A stretch of 64,000 nt of DNA, from NCBI GenBank assembly GCA_012927625.1, contig JABBOV010000012.1, positions 281,107 to 345,106 of the forward strand. Direction: 5' to 3'. This DNA comes from Glaciimonas sp. GTDB taxonomy: Bacteria; Pseudomonadota; Gammaproteobacteria; Burkholderiales; Burkholderiaceae_D. The notes beneath the pieces are model-generated. The model searched no databases. It saw only the letters and a program-made list of their open reading frames with translations, and was not told the DNA's origin. A program made the translations under genes and the position numbers. This document shows positions 8,854 to 19,125 of this stretch, piece by piece. The first letter of the stretch is position 1. Each line of letters starts with the position of its first letter.

Positions 8854-11032
8854 TCAGGCATTGCAGACTTTCTTCGCTGAAAGCCGAGAACTGCTGGAAG
8901 ACATGGAAAATGCGCTGCTTGTGGTTGAGCAAACCGAGCAAAAAGAGCAAAAAGATGAAATGGTGAATGCGATCTTTCGCGCCGCGCACACCATCAAGGG
9001 GTCATCCGGTCTGTTCGGACTGGACCACATTGTCGCCTTTACCCATGTGGTCGAGAGTGTGCTAGATCAGGTACGCGCCGGCAACCTGCGCATCACGGAC
9101 CAACTAATAGTGCTGCTGCTGTCTTGCTGCGACCACATTGGCGCGCTGGTCGAGGCAGCAGCAGAGGGCCAGAACGAGACCAATGCAGACCAGCTTTTGC
9201 AAGGAGAAACGCTGATTACGCAGTTGCGCGGTTATCTCCCTGCACCGCAGCCACAAGCAACTCTGCCGGGGTCGGGGACAATCGTGGAATTGGGTGCCGA
9301 TCCGATAGAACGCATCATTAGCGGCGGCGTGCATACCGACCACTGGCACATCTCGCTGCGGTTCGGGCCGGACGTGCTAAAAAACGGCATGGATCCATTG
9401 TCGTTCATCCGCTACCTGGAAACGTTGGGAAGCATCACCGGCATCACCACCCTGCCCGACGCGATTCCGGCGGCCGATACGATGGACCCGGAAGCCTGTT
9501 ACCTCGGCTTCGAGATTGCCTTCCAGAGCGAAGCCGACAAAATCACGATTGAAAACGTTTTCGAATTCGTGCGCGACGATTGCCACGTTCGAATCCTGCC
9601 GCCGCACAGCCTGATTTCCGAATTCATCCGCCTGATCCAGGAACTACCGGAGCAACCGGCCCGGCTTGGCGAGATACTGGTGCGCTGCGGCACCTTGACC
9701 GCACAAGAGCTTGACACCGCGCTCGATACGCAGTCGGACACCCCTTCCAAACTGATCGGTGCCATTCTGGTCGAACAATGTTCGGTGCAGCCGGAAGTGG
9801 TCGAAGCCGCACTGACCAAACAAAAACAGGTTAAGGATCTGGGGGCGCAGGAAAGCCATTCGATTCGGGTCGACGCCGACAAGCTCGATCAACTGATCAA
9901 CCTGGTCGGTGAGCTAATCATTGCCGGCGCTGGCGTCAATCTGATCGCGCGCCGGGCGCAGATCGGCGAACTACAGGAAAGCACTTCCAAACTGTCGAGC
10001 CTGGTGGAAGAAGTGCGCGACAGTGTGCTGCAACTGCGGATGGTCAAAATCGGAGCTACCTTCAACCGCTTCCAGCGCGTGGTGCATGATGTGTCGCGTG
10101 AAATCGGCAAGGACATCGGGCTGGTGATTAAGGGCGAAGATACCGAGCTTGACAAGACAGTAGTTGAGAAAATCGGCGACCCGCTGATGCATCTGGTCAG
10201 GAACGCGATCGACCACGGAATTGAAGCAGCCGAAGTGCGTGCCGCCCACGGCAAGCCGGTAAATGGCAGCGTTACGCTCGATGCGTACCATGACTCCGGC
10301 TCCATCGTGATCTCGGTCAGCGACGACGGCGGCGGGCTCAAGCGCGACAGGATATTGTCCAAGGCGATCGAACGGGGACTGATCGAAGCTGGCCACAACC
10401 TTTCGGATAGCGAAATCTACGCTCTGATATTCGAGCCCGGCTTTTCCACTGCCGAACAGGTAACCAACCTGTCGGGACGCGGCGTCGGCCTGGATGTGGT
10501 GAAACGCAATATCACCGCACTACGCGGCAGCGTCGGCGTCAGCAGCGAAGAAGGTGTCGGCACCACCGTGACGGTGCGTCTGCCACTGACACTGGCGATC
10601 ATCGATGGCTTTCTGATCGAAATCGGCAACTCTGTGTTTGTGATTCCGCTCGACATGATTGAGGAATGCGTAGCCTATTCCGCCGAACCCGGACACAACT
10701 ATACGGACCTGCGCGGCCACGTACTGCCGTTTATTCGCCTACGTGAACTTTTCGCCGTTGAAGGGGAGCCGACCCGGCGCGAGAATATCGTCGTACTCAA
10801 GCATGCCGGACAAAGAGCGGGGCTGGTGGTGGATACGCTGCTCGGTGAATTCCAGACCGTCATCAAGCCACTTGGCAAGATGTTTAGCCAGGTCAAATGC
10901 ATCAGCGGCTCGACCATCCTCGGTAACGGCGAAGTGGCATTGATTCTTGATGTGCCGGCACTGGTGCGCCAAGCCAGCCAAGCGGCATCGCCAGCATTAA
11001 AAACACCGGAAACAGCCGTATTCGCAGGATAA
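8843..11032 (+). CDS. cheA: Chemotaxis histidine kinase CheA
   Basis: Central kinase of the array; 729 residues from the ATG at 8843, which overlaps the STAS gene. The HPt domain carries phospho-accepting His49 in [15 protein letters not shown]. Next come a long linker with [17 protein letters not shown], a dimerisation helix pair ([17 protein letters not shown]), and an HATPase with N-box [15 protein letters not shown]1 SDDGGGL and G2 [12 protein letters not shown]-terminal CheW-like domain ([21 protein letters not shown]) completes it. All kinase motifs look intact. Translation is probably coupled to the STAS gene. Confidence 0.95.
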   Translation: MNLDQALQTFFAESRELLEDMENALLVVEQTEQKEQKDEMVNAIFRAAHTIKGSSGLFGLDHIVAFTHVVESVLDQVRAGNLRITDQLIVLLLSCCDHIGALVEAAAEGQNETNADQLLQGETLITQLRGYLPAPQPQATLPGSGTIVELGADPIERIISGGVHTDHWHISLRFGPDVLKNGMDPLSFIRYLETLGSITGITTLPDAIPAADTMDPEACYLGFEIAFQSEADKITIENVFEFVRDDCHVRILPPHSLISEFIRLIQELPEQPARLGEILVRCGTLTAQELDTALDTQSDTPSKLIGAILVEQCSVQPEVVEAALTKQKQVKDLGAQESHSIRVDADKLDQLINLVGELIIAGAGVNLIARRAQIGELQESTSKLSSLVEEVRDSVLQLRMVKIGATFNRFQRVVHDVSREIGKDIGLVIKGEDTELDKTVVEKIGDPLMHLVRNAIDHGIEAAEVRAAHGKPVNGSVTLDAYHDSGSIVISVSDDGGGLKRDRILSKAIERGLIEAGHNLSDSEIYALIFEPGFSTAEQVTNLSGRGVGLDVVKRNITALRGSVGVSSEEGVGTTVTVRLPLTLAIIDGFLIEIGNSVFVIPLDMIEECVAYSAEPGHNYTDLRGHVLPFIRLRELFAVEGEPTRRENIVVLKHAGQRAGLVVDTLLGEFQTVIKPLGKMFSQVKCISGSTILGNGEVALILDVPALVRQASQAASPALKTPETAVFAG

Positions 11033-11072
11033 CAACGCATCTGTCAAATTCATAAACCGGAGAGAAATTATC

Positions 11073-12731
11073 ATGTTTTCAAATATCAAAATTGGAGCCA
11101 GGCTGATGGCCGGGTTCATGCTAGTAGCCGCGATCAGTATCGTAGTGGGTGTCATCGGCATTTCGAATGCAAGCAAAATCAATGACAGGGCCGGGGCGAT
11201 ATATGCGCAGGACTTGCTCGGGCTATCCTACATCCAAGAAGCCAATATCAACCTGATTTATATCGGGCGCGATCGTTCGAATTACCTGCTTGCCACTTCG
11301 CAGGAAGAACGACAGCAGCATCTGGCCTCAATAAACAAAAACCTTGCTACGCTAAAGGATTACCTTGAGAAGGCCAAGCCGTTATTTTTCTTAGCCAAAG
11401 CCAAGGAAACCTTTGTCACAGTCTCCAGTGTGCGGAAGGAGTACGAAAAAGAACTGCAGAATTCATTAAACCTCGCTGCCAACGAAAAATTGGGACAGCA
11501 CAGCGAAGCGCTGACTCAAGGGCTTGGCCGCGTGCGTGAAAAAGCCAATCAACTAGATGATCTGTTGACCGACCTGACCAAGATAAAAGAAGCACGGGCC
11601 AAGGAGAAATCGGACGAAATCACTGCGATCTACGAGCAAGGCCGTACCGTAATGATGGCCACCATCGCGCTTGGTGTTTTGCTCGGTATCGGCCTCGGCT
11701 TCATCGCCAGTCGCAGCGTCACGGTGCCCCTGAACAAAGCGAAGGAAGCGGCAAACCGTCTGGCGGAAGGTGATTTGACGGTACGCATCGAGAGCAATAC
11801 GAAGGATGAAACCGGCCAAATGCTGCAGTCGATGCAGACAATGATCAGTAAACTGTCGCAAGTAGTGACCGACGTCAACGCCGGTGCTCAGTCGTTGGCA
11901 AGCGCCTCGGCACAAGTCAGCGCCACCTCGCAATCGCTGTCGCAAGCCTCCAGCGAACAGGCCGCCAGCGTCGAGGAAACCAGCGCTTCACTCGAACAGA
12001 TGACCGCGTCGATTGCGCAAAATACCGAGAATGCAAAAGTCACCGACGGCATGGCCAGTAAGGCAGCCAACGAAGCTGCCGAAGGCCGGGAATCAGTCAA
12101 CGCTACAGTAGCGGCCATGAAACAGATCGCCAAGAAAATCGGCATCATCGACGATATTGCCTACCAAACCAACCTGCTGGCCCTGAATGCAGCGATTGAA
12201 GCGGCGCGTGCCGGTGAACACGGCAAGGGCTTTGCGGTGGTGGCTGCCGAAGTGCGCAAACTAGCCGAGCGTAGCCAGGTAGCGGCGCAGGAAATCGGTG
12301 AAGTAGCCAGCAGCAGCGTCGAATTGGCAGAAAAAGCCGGCAAGCTGCTGGGCGAGATAGTGCCGAGCATTCGCAAGACGTCCGATCTGGTGCAGGAAAT
12401 CGCCGCCGCGTCGAACGAGCAGTCGTCCGGCGTGGGCCAGATCAATGCGGCAGTGATCCAGCTAAGTCAGACCACGCAACAGAACGCATCCAGTTCTGAA
12501 GAGCTGGCTGCCACCGCCGAAGAAATGAGCAGCCAGGCTGAGCAATTGCAGCAGACGATGGCATTCTTCAAGCTCGATAACACGATAAACACAAAAACTC
12601 TCGATTCTTCGACGCGCAAAAGTGCTGCCGGCGGCAAGATTGGCCAAAAAAGTAATGTCAAGGTTACAGTCGGCAAACTGGCGCTAGCACCCAACGCCGA
12701 TCTTGACGAAACGCAGTTCACCCGATTCTGA
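11073..12731 (+). CDS. Methyl-accepting chemotaxis protein (4HB-HAMP-signalling)
   Basis: A 552-residue transmembrane chemoreceptor. It has TM1 ([20 protein letters not shown]), a four-helix-bundle-type periplasmic domain, TM2 near residue 190 ([16 protein letters not shown]), HAMP, and a long signalling coiled coil with hairpin tip [20 protein letters not shown]. The C-terminus ...DETQFTRF fits the x-aromatic-x-x-aromatic tether that recruits CheR/CheB. An AGAGAG-like ribosome site precedes the ATG. Bases 12108-12502 are identical to the next mcp. It is followed by cheW after 11 bp. Confidence 0.94.
   Translation: MFSNIKIGARLMAGFMLVAAISIVVGVIGISNASKINDRAGAIYAQDLLGLSYIQEANINLIYIGRDRSNYLLATSQEERQQHLASINKNLATLKDYLEKAKPLFFLAKAKETFVTVSSVRKEYEKELQNSLNLAANEKLGQHSEALTQGLGRVREKANQLDDLLTDLTKIKEARAKEKSDEITAIYEQGRTVMMATIALGVLLGIGLGFIASRSVTVPLNKAKEAANRLAEGDLTVRIESNTKDETGQMLQSMQTMISKLSQVVTDVNAGAQSLASASAQVSATSQSLSQASSEQAASVEETSASLEQMTASIAQNTENAKVTDGMASKAANEAAEGRESVNATVAAMKQIAKKIGIIDDIAYQTNLLALNAAIEAARAGEHGKGFAVVAAEVRKLAERSQVAAQEIGEVASSSVELAEKAGKLLGEIVPSIRKTSDLVQEIAAASNEQSSGVGQINAAVIQLSQTTQQNASSSEELAATAEEMSSQAEQLQQTMAFFKLDNTINTKTLDSSTRKSAAGGKIGQKSNVKVTVGKLALAPNADLDETQFTRF
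12108..12502 (+). repeat. 395-bp identical segment, copy 1 (within first 4HB mcp)
   Basis: Base-for-base identical, by line-by-line comparison, to 14754-15148 (offset 2646). The identity begins at GTAGCGGCCATG and ends at TTCTGAAGA, with diverged sequence on both sides. It encodes the hairpin tip and the descending helix. Confidence 0.9.
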
Positions 12732-12742
12732 AGGAGCCCGTC

Positions 12743-13300
12743 ATGCATGCACTGGTTCAGACAGAAAATAGGCCGATACCCGGTTCGGCAACGGCGCAAG
12801 CGGCAGCACTGGCCGGGCAAAAGCAGTACTTGACTTTTATGCTCGGCGGAGAAACGTTCGCGATCAGCATTTTGGGAATCAAGGAAATCATCCAGTATCC
12901 CGGGCTGACCGAGGTGCCAATGATGCCGAAATGCATCTGCGGCGTGATTAACCTGCGCGGTGCGGTAGTGCCGGTGATGGATTTGTCGGTCCGCTTTGGC
13001 AAACCGGCCCACGTTGTCACCAAGCGTACCTGTATTGTCATCGTCGAGGTGGAGACCGAAGACGAACGGCAGGATATGGGTGTGGTGGTCGATGCAGTTA
13101 ATGCTGTGCTGGAGATCCCTTCTTCCGAGATCGAACCGGCACCGGCGTTCGGTGCCAGAATCCACACCGATTTTATTGAAGGCATGGGCAAGATCAACGG
13201 CAAGTTCGTGATTTTGCTCAACGTCAACCGAGTGCTGTCGATCGAAGAGATCGGCACACTAGGTCAGATCGGTAACGCAACACAGCTGTTGCCAGCCTAA
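12743..13300 (+). CDS. cheW: CheW coupling protein (first copy)
   Basis: Scaffold linking CheA to receptors; 185 residues, one CheW domain. Typical segments are KQYLTFMLGGETFAISILGI, VINLRGAVVPVMDLSVRFG, and the C-terminal ARIHTDFIEGMGKINGKFV. It has a short N-terminal extension. It is highly similar to the second cheW at 15383, so the mcp-cheW pair appears tandemly duplicated. Confidence 0.94.
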   Translation: MHALVQTENRPIPGSATAQAAALAGQKQYLTFMLGGETFAISILGIKEIIQYPGLTEVPMMPKCICGVINLRGAVVPVMDLSVRFGKPAHVVTKRTCIVIVEVETEDERQDMGVVVDAVNAVLEIPSSEIEPAPAFGARIHTDFIEGMGKINGKFVILLNVNRVLSIEEIGTLGQIGNATQLLPA

Positions 13301-13454
13301 TTTGTTTCATTTGGCCGGACACAGGTACCACTACATTAATCTGCGCGCTCGGGTGCAGCCATAGCAAACCACCCGTATTCATCAGTGACGAAAATTGCTA
13401 TTTTTGCTGCATAAGAATTCTATTTTTAGTGTTAACAATTAGGGAACAACAATC

Positions 13455-15371
13455 ATGCTGGCGAATATGAAAATCGGAACTCGAATGACAGCTGGCTTTT
13501 CCGCTGTCCTGCTATTAATGATTGCCCTAGCCGCCATCGGCATCAGCAGCATGACGTCGATCCAGGGGCGCCTGAATGATATCGTCAGCAACAATATATA
13601 CAAAACCAAAATTATCAACGAGATGTCCACGTCGCTGCGCATTGTCACCGAATCGCAGCGAACGGCAATGTTGCTCAAAGACCCGGCGGCTATCGCCATA
13701 GAACATAAAAAATTTGAGCTGGGTCGCCAGCAATACAACGCATCCTATGAAGCTTTGCTAAAGACGCCAGGCAACGAAAAAGTCCAGGCGCTAAGGATAA
13801 GACTCAAGGACGCTGCGACCAACACACGGCCCCTGAACGATAAGACATTGGAGCTGATGGCTGCCGGAAACATAGACGCAGCAGTGAGTGTATTGGTGGA
13901 AAAGGCAGCGCCGGCGGTCCAGAAATGGCAGGATATCTTAGCTGAAGCGTTGGCAATACAAGAAGAAAGCACCAAAGTCGAATTCACCGCAGCGCAACAG
14001 GAATATGCGAGCGCGCACACGCTAATGCTGACGTTGGCTGGTATCGCACTGGTATTAGGCGCGCTTATAGCGGTGTTCCTGACGCGGGGTATCACACATC
14101 CGTTAAGTCAGGCGGTAGAAGTTGCAAACCGTCTGTCCAACGGCGATCTGACCGGCAAAATAGAATCGACTGCCAAGGATGAAACCGGACAAATGTTGCA
14201 AGCGATGCGCAACATGGTTCTCAAGTTGACCCAAGTCATCGAAGGCCAGAAGAGCCTGGTGGAAGCGGCCAACCACGGTAATTTTGCGGCGCGCATTGAC
14301 CTTAACGGATTGCAGGGCTTCCAGAAAAAAATGGGGGAGGATCTGAATCAGCTGGTAACGATCACCGGCGCCAGCATAAACGACGTGGTGCGTGTCATGG
14401 GCGCCATATCAGAAGGCGATCTGACCCAAAAAATCGACAAGCCGTATGAAGGCGCGTTCGGCAATCTCAAGGAATACACCAACAATACAGTGCACAAACT
14501 ATCGCAAGTGGTCTCTGACGTCAACGCCGGTGCCCAGGCACTCGCCAGCGCCACTGAAGAAATCAGCGCCACCTCGCAATCGTTGTCGCAGGCTACCAGC
14601 GAACAGGCTGCCAGCATCGAAGAAACCAGCGCGTCAATCGAGCAGATGAGTGCGTCGATTGCACAAAACGCTGAAAATGCCAAGGTCACCGACAGCATGG
14701 CCAGCAAGGCGGCCAACGAAGCAGCCGAAGGCGGCGAATCGGTCAACGCCACGGTAGCGGCCATGAAACAGATCGCCAAGAAAATCGGCATCATCGACGA
14801 TATTGCCTACCAAACCAACCTGCTGGCCCTGAATGCAGCGATTGAAGCGGCGCGTGCCGGTGAACACGGCAAGGGCTTTGCGGTGGTGGCTGCCGAAGTG
14901 CGCAAACTAGCCGAGCGTAGCCAGGTAGCGGCGCAGGAAATCGGTGAAGTAGCCAGCAGCAGCGTCGAATTGGCAGAAAAAGCCGGCAAGCTGCTGGGCG
15001 AGATAGTGCCGAGCATTCGCAAGACGTCCGATCTGGTGCAGGAAATCGCCGCCGCGTCGAACGAGCAGTCGTCCGGCGTGGGCCAGATCAATGCGGCAGT
15101 GATCCAGCTAAGTCAGACCACGCAACAGAACGCATCCAGTTCTGAAGAACTTGCTGCCACCGCCGAAGAAATGAGCAACCAGGCTGAGCAATTACAACAG
15201 ACGATGGCATTCTTCAAACTCAGCAGCACAGGCAACGCGAAAAACTCTGGATTTTCGACACGCGCTAGTGGCAAACCGAGTGCGATTAGACAGAGCAGCG
15301 TCAAAGCTAGCGACAATCTGGCTCTGACGCTCAGCACCGAGGTGGACGAATCCCAGTTCACCAAGTTCTAA
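13455..15371 (+). CDS. Methyl-accepting chemotaxis protein with multiple HAMP modules
   Basis: A 638-residue receptor. It has TM1 ([20 protein letters not shown]), a four-helix-bundle periplasmic domain, TM2 ([19 protein letters not shown]) and a first HAMP ([14 protein letters not shown]). About 90 extra residues follow with two further HAMP-like units ([13 protein letters not shown] and [20 protein letters not shown]). The common signalling domain and a C-terminal tether (ESQFTKF) complete it. The extra HAMPs are the main difference from the preceding mcp. The 154-bp gap upstream could hold a secondary promoter. Confidence 0.94.
   Translation: MLANMKIGTRMTAGFSAVLLLMIALAAIGISSMTSIQGRLNDIVSNNIYKTKIINEMSTSLRIVTESQRTAMLLKDPAAIAIEHKKFELGRQQYNASYEALLKTPGNEKVQALRIRLKDAATNTRPLNDKTLELMAAGNIDAAVSVLVEKAAPAVQKWQDILAEALAIQEESTKVEFTAAQQEYASAHTLMLTLAGIALVLGALIAVFLTRGITHPLSQAVEVANRLSNGDLTGKIESTAKDETGQMLQAMRNMVLKLTQVIEGQKSLVEAANHGNFAARIDLNGLQGFQKKMGEDLNQLVTITGASINDVVRVMGAISEGDLTQKIDKPYEGAFGNLKEYTNNTVHKLSQVVSDVNAGAQALASATEEISATSQSLSQATSEQAASIEETSASIEQMSASIAQNAENAKVTDSMASKAANEAAEGGESVNATVAAMKQIAKKIGIIDDIAYQTNLLALNAAIEAARAGEHGKGFAVVAAEVRKLAERSQVAAQEIGEVASSSVELAEKAGKLLGEIVPSIRKTSDLVQEIAAASNEQSSGVGQINAAVIQLSQTTQQNASSSEELAATAEEMSNQAEQLQQTMAFFKLSSTGNAKNSGFSTRASGKPSAIRQSSVKASDNLALTLSTEVDESQFTKF
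14754..15148 (+). repeat. 395-bp identical segment, copy 2 (within multi-HAMP mcp)
   Basis: Partner of 12108-12502. Flanking coding sequence on both sides differs by many synonymous and non-synonymous changes. This marks recent gene conversion limited to this segment, not a recent whole-gene duplication. Confidence 0.9.
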
Positions 15372-15382
15372 ATAGGCTCGTC

Positions 15383-15946
15383 ATGAAAGCACTGGTTAAA
15401 GCAGGAAATAAAGCGCTGGCCACTTCGTCCGTGGCGCAAGCAATGGCGGAGCAAAAGCAGTACCTGACTTTTATGCTCGGCGGAGAAACGTTCGCGGTCA
15501 GTATTTTAGGGATCAAGGAAATCATTCCGTACGCCGGGCTAACCGAGGTGCCGATGATGCCGAAATGCATTTGCGGTGTGATCAACCTGCGCGGCGCAGT
15601 AGTGCCGGTGATGGATTTGTCGGTCCGCTTTGGCAAACCGGCCCGCGCCGTCACCAAGCGCACTTGCATCGTCATCGTCGAGCTTGATGGCGGGACCGAG
15701 GAGGGGCGGCAGGATATGGATATGGGCGTGGTAGTTGACGCCGTTAATGCGGTGCTGGAAATCCCCTCTTCCGAGATCGAGCCGGCGCCGGCGTTCGGCG
15801 CCAGAATTCACACCGACTTCATTGAAGGCATGGGCAAGGTCAACGGTAAGTTCGTGATTCTGCTCAATGTCAACCGGGTGCTGTCGATCGATGAGATCGG
15901 CGCACTGGCTCAGGCCGATGACGCGACGCCGCTGCTGCCAGCTTAA
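15383..15946 (+). CDS. cheW: CheW coupling protein (second copy)
   Basis: 187-residue paralogue of the CheW encoded at 12743, with the same domain segments (KQYLTFMLGGETFAVSILGI, VINLRGAVVPVMDLSVRFG). The N-terminal tail differs, and there is a small insertion around GGTEEGRQDMDMG. It lies 11 bp after the multi-HAMP mcp and 4 bp before cheR. The two CheWs may build mixed arrays or pair with different receptors. Confidence 0.94.
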   Translation: MKALVKAGNKALATSSVAQAMAEQKQYLTFMLGGETFAVSILGIKEIIPYAGLTEVPMMPKCICGVINLRGAVVPVMDLSVRFGKPARAVTKRTCIVIVELDGGTEEGRQDMDMGVVVDAVNAVLEIPSSEIEPAPAFGARIHTDFIEGMGKVNGKFVILLNVNRVLSIDEIGALAQADDATPLLPA

Positions 15947-15950
15947 TCTG

Positions 15951-16757
15951 ATGAACTTGCTTTCTATTACCGATCAGGAGTTTACCCAGTTCCAGCGTTT
16001 CATCTTTGAAGCAGCCGGCATCAGCCTGTCGTCATCGAAAAAAGCACTGGTTAGCGGGCGCTTGGCCAAGCGCTTGCAGTATTGCCAGATCGGCAGTTAC
16101 GGTGCTTATTTCAAACTGCTGACGAGCGGGCAGGTACCGGATGAGGTACAGGCTGCGGTCGATTTACTAACCACCAACGAAACCTATTTTTTTCGTGAGG
16201 CTAGCCACTTTGATTTTTTGCGGGAACAGGCGTTGGCCGCAACCAAACGCCCTCAACTCTTTCGCGTATGGAGTGCCGCGAGCTCGACCGGCGAAGAAGC
16301 CTATAGCATCGCGATGGTGCTGGCCGATTGTCTGGAAAACAGACCCTGGGAAGTGATCGGCTCCGACATCAGCAGCCGCGTGCTGCAAGGTGCGTGTTCC
16401 GGCCACTATTCGCTACAACGGACCAGAGATATTCCGATTTCTTATCTTCGGCGCTTTTGCCTGAAAGGCATCGGCGTGCAACAAGACACGCTGCTAATCG
16501 AGCGTAGCTTACGCAACAAAGTACGCTTCATCCAGGTCAACCTGAATGCGGCATTACCTGAACTAGGCTTGTTCGATGTGATTTTCTTGCGCAATGTAAT
16601 GATCTATTTTAATGACGAAACCAAACGCCAAGTAGTGGCGCGGGTGCTATCGCTGTTGAAGCCAGGCGGATTTTTTTGCGTCGGCCATTCGGAAAGCCTG
16701 AACGAAATTACCAATACCGTGCAAATGCTGTCGCCTTCCATCTATCGCAAGCCTTAG
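15951..16757 (+). CDS. cheR: Chemoreceptor methyltransferase CheR
   Basis: S-adenosylmethionine-dependent methylation of receptor glutamates for adaptation. The start is placed at ATG 15951, which gives 268 residues, a normal CheR length. The longer in-frame extension would overlap cheW. The N-terminal helical domain is MNLLSITDQEFTQFQRFI. The SAM fold follows (RVWSAASSTGEEAYSIAMVL, IGSDISSRVLQGA) with FDVIFLRNVMIYFND and FFCVGHSESL. Receptors in this operon carry tether-like C-termini that could dock CheR. Confidence 0.95.
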   Translation: MNLLSITDQEFTQFQRFIFEAAGISLSSSKKALVSGRLAKRLQYCQIGSYGAYFKLLTSGQVPDEVQAAVDLLTTNETYFFREASHFDFLREQALAATKRPQLFRVWSAASSTGEEAYSIAMVLADCLENRPWEVIGSDISSRVLQGACSGHYSLQRTRDIPISYLRRFCLKGIGVQQDTLLIERSLRNKVRFIQVNLNAALPELGLFDVIFLRNVMIYFNDETKRQVVARVLSLLKPGGFFCVGHSESLNEITNTVQMLSPSIYRKP

Positions 16758-16761
16758 ACTC

Positions 16762-17286
16762 ATGCACCAAACCACCGCTAATAACCTGACCGAAGTTTTT
16801 CTGCAACCTGGCGAACACTTCATCGGCGACGCCAGCTACAAGATTCGCACACTACTCGGTTCCTGCGTATCGATCACACTCTGGCATCCACGATACCGGA
16901 TCGGAGCAATGTCCCATTTTCTGCTACCCAGCCGCAGCACTGCTTTCGGCAGTGGGCTTGATGGGCGCTATGGCGAGGATGTCATGCTTATGATGCTGCA
17001 GGAACTGGCCCATGTTAACGTAAAGCCTGCCGAATGCGTCGGCAAGATTTTTGGCGGCGGCAACATGTTTCCCGGGCAAACCCGAGTCGATGCCCGCAAT
17101 GTCGGCAAAAAAAATGGCGAAGCTGCGCGTTTGCTGCTGCACTCGCACCGGATACCGATTGCTTCCGAAAGCCTGTTCGGGATCGGTCACCGACAGATTA
17201 TTTTTAATGTCAGCAATGGTGACGTCTGGGCGCGCCAGGTCAAGCTGACCGGTTCGCCTCTGACGCCAGAGGAACAGACGGCATGA
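16762..17286 (+). CDS. cheD: Chemoreceptor glutamine deamidase CheD
   Basis: Deamidates receptor glutamines to glutamates. At 174 residues it has the catalytic Cys35 in [13 protein letters not shown], His52 in [10 protein letters not shown], and the conserved [13 protein letters not shown] segment. It overlaps cheB by 4 nt (ATGA), so the two are translationally coupled. Confidence 0.95.
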   Translation: MHQTTANNLTEVFLQPGEHFIGDASYKIRTLLGSCVSITLWHPRYRIGAMSHFLLPSRSTAFGSGLDGRYGEDVMLMMLQELAHVNVKPAECVGKIFGGGNMFPGQTRVDARNVGKKNGEAARLLLHSHRIPIASESLFGIGHRQIIFNVSNGDVWARQVKLTGSPLTPEEQTA

Positions 17287-18350
17287 GCTGTATCAAAGTA
17301 ATGGTGGTGGACGATTCAGCGGTGGTGCGCCAAGTAGTCAGCGGTCTGCTCGCGGCAGACCCGGAGATTGAAGTTATCAGCGCGGTGGCCGACCCGCTAC
17401 TGGCGATGGTGCGCATGCAAAACCAGTGGCCGGACGTGATTGTGCTCGACATTGAAATGCCGCGCATGGATGGCATCACTTTCCTGAAGAAAATTATGCA
17501 TGAGCGGCCGACGCCGGTCGTGATCTGTTCCACGCTGGCCGAGACCGGCACAAAAACTGCGATTGAGGCGCTGGCCGCCGGTGCGGTCGCGATCATCACC
17601 AAACCCAAGCTCGGGATCAAGCAGTTCCTGAACGATAGCTCGAATGACCTGATTACGACCGTGAAAACGGCGGCGCGCGCTAATGTGAAGCGGCTGATGA
17701 TCATCGAAAAATACACTGCCGATGTCATTTTGCTACCGGCCGGTAGCCACGGTGCGATGATCCAGACCACCGAGCGGGTGGTGGCCATCGGCACTTCGAC
17801 CGGCGGTACACAGGCGCTCGAAAAAGTACTGGTGACGCTCCCCCAGGTATCGCCCGGAATTGTTATCGTGCAGCACATGCCGGAGAAATTCACCGCCGAT
17901 TTTGCCGCTCGGCTAAATACACTGTGCCAGATCGTCGTCAAGGAAGCGCAGCACAATGATCGCGTGATCCAGGGTCAGGCGTTGATCGCGCCGGGCGGCA
18001 AGCACATGCTATTACGGCGCAACGGTGCCCAGTATTTTGTTGAAGTCATCGATGGGCCGTTGGTCAACCGGCACCGGCCGTCGGTCGATGTGCTGTTCCG
18101 CTCGGTGGCGAAATGCGCTGGTGCCAACGCGCTAGGCGTAATTATGACGGGCATGGGTGACGACGGGGCTGCTGGACTGCTGGAGATGCGCAAAGTCGGT
18201 GCCCGCACCATTGCCCAAGACGAAGAAAGCTGCGTTGTGTACGGAATGCCGAAAGAAGCCGTCAAGCGCGGCGCGGTCGAAAAAACCGTACCGCTGAACG
18301 CGATCGGACGCGAGATACTGCAGCAACTGTATGGTGCGGTTGCAGGATAA
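17283..18350 (+). CDS. cheB: Chemotaxis methylesterase/glutaminase CheB
   Basis: Response-regulator-controlled methylesterase that removes receptor methyl groups. The N-terminal receiver has Asp10-Asp11 and phospho-acceptor Asp56 ([11 protein letters not shown]). The C-terminal esterase has Ser172 in GTSTGGT, His198 in VQHMPEKFT and Asp294 in [11 protein letters not shown]. The 355 residues are full length. It is the last gene of the operon; a GC hairpin follows at 18373-18393. Confidence 0.96.
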   Translation: MSCIKVMVVDDSAVVRQVVSGLLAADPEIEVISAVADPLLAMVRMQNQWPDVIVLDIEMPRMDGITFLKKIMHERPTPVVICSTLAETGTKTAIEALAAGAVAIITKPKLGIKQFLNDSSNDLITTVKTAARANVKRLMIIEKYTADVILLPAGSHGAMIQTTERVVAIGTSTGGTQALEKVLVTLPQVSPGIVIVQHMPEKFTADFAARLNTLCQIVVKEAQHNDRVIQGQALIAPGGKHMLLRRNGAQYFVEVIDGPLVNRHRPSVDVLFRSVAKCAGANALGVIMTGMGDDGAAGLLEMRKVGARTIAQDEESCVVYGMPKEAVKRGAVEKTVPLNAIGREILQQLYGAVAG

Positions 18351-18372
18351 GATTGCTAGTATCACGGCAGGC

Positions 18373-18393
18373 GGCGAGCAATACGGGCTCGCC
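18373..18393. terminator. Hairpin between convergent cheB and H1-like gene
   Basis: GGCGAGC-AATACGG-GCTCGCC gives a 7-bp GC-rich stem directly after cheB. No U-run follows on either strand, so this is a possible transcription barrier and not a textbook terminator. Confidence 0.4.
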
Positions 18394-18409
18394 TTGCTGC
18401 AAAGTTGAA

Positions 18410-18997
18410 TTACTTGTCTTTCTTCGGGCGACCTGCTTTCAAAGGCATCAGGCCAGCCAATGCGCTCTGCAATTGAGCCACACTTAGCTTATCGACCAGC
18501 GCCACACCAATGCGCAACAATTCGCTTTTTTTGACATTAAAACCAGCTTTGAGCGATGTTTTTTTGACTTTGCCCAAAACGGCGAACTCATCTTCCGGCA
18601 TGGTGAAGCTATCTCTGACCAGCTTGGCTTTTTTGGCTTTTTCCTTGACGGCGGCAACTGGCTTGACTACCACTGGCTTGACTGCGGCTGGTTTAGCTGC
18701 GGCTGGTTTAGCTACGGCCGGTTTGGCTGCGGCAGGACGTTTGACTGCAGGTGCGGCAGCCTTCGCCACCGTGTTTCTGACGACCTTGGTGGCCGCAGCC
18801 GGTTTTACGGCCGGCTTTACGGCCATTTTTTTAGCGACAGGCGCATTGCCAACGCGCGTCACTTTGGTCGCCGCATCGATCCTGGACGGCGACGCTGCCA
18901 CAGTCGCACCAGTCGCCGCCTTGACTACGACTGGTGCCGTTTTTTCTGCAACAGCGGATGCAACGTTCTCAGATTTTGGTACAGGATTTTTGTTCAT
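18410..18997 (-). CDS. Alanine/lysine/proline-rich histone H1-like protein
   Basis: A 195-residue basic protein. The N-terminal two-thirds is a low-complexity chain of KPAAAKPAV-type repeats, like AlgP and eukaryotic H1 tails, probably contacting DNA. The C-terminal ~65 residues (DSFTMPEDEFAVLGKVKKTS then KKSELLRIGVALVDKLS) look folded and helical, a pattern seen in Burkholderiales nucleoid-associated proteins. A terminal GRPKKDK adds an AT-hook-like basic end. The repeat part can vary in length between strains. DNA binding is inferred from composition. Confidence 0.75.
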   Translation of the reverse strand: MNKNPVPKSENVASAVAEKTAPVVVKAATGATVAASPSRIDAATKVTRVGNAPVAKKMAVKPAVKPAAATKVVRNTVAKAAAPAVKRPAAAKPAVAKPAAAKPAAVKPVVVKPVAAVKEKAKKAKLVRDSFTMPEDEFAVLGKVKKTSLKAGFNVKKSELLRIGVALVDKLSVAQLQSALAGLMPLKAGRPKKDK

Positions 18998-19125
18998 TTT
19001 TACACTCCAATAAATAGTATAAATAATATATAAAATTAAATGGGATTATGCAAGTACTAAATTACGCCACAGCCGTCACATTGGAGCGCCGTGGAGATAA
19101 GGGTGCTGGCGCTAAAAGTCATGCT

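Noticed and set aside
12743..15946. Whole mcp-cheW duplication as a recent event
   Set aside because: Outside the 395-bp block the copies differ widely, so the duplication is old and only the block was homogenised recently.
18510..19013. Long plus-strand frame opposite the H1-like gene
   Set aside because: It arises from the repetitive GC-biased coding sequence of the minus-strand gene and shows only low-complexity Ala/Thr/Leu residues.
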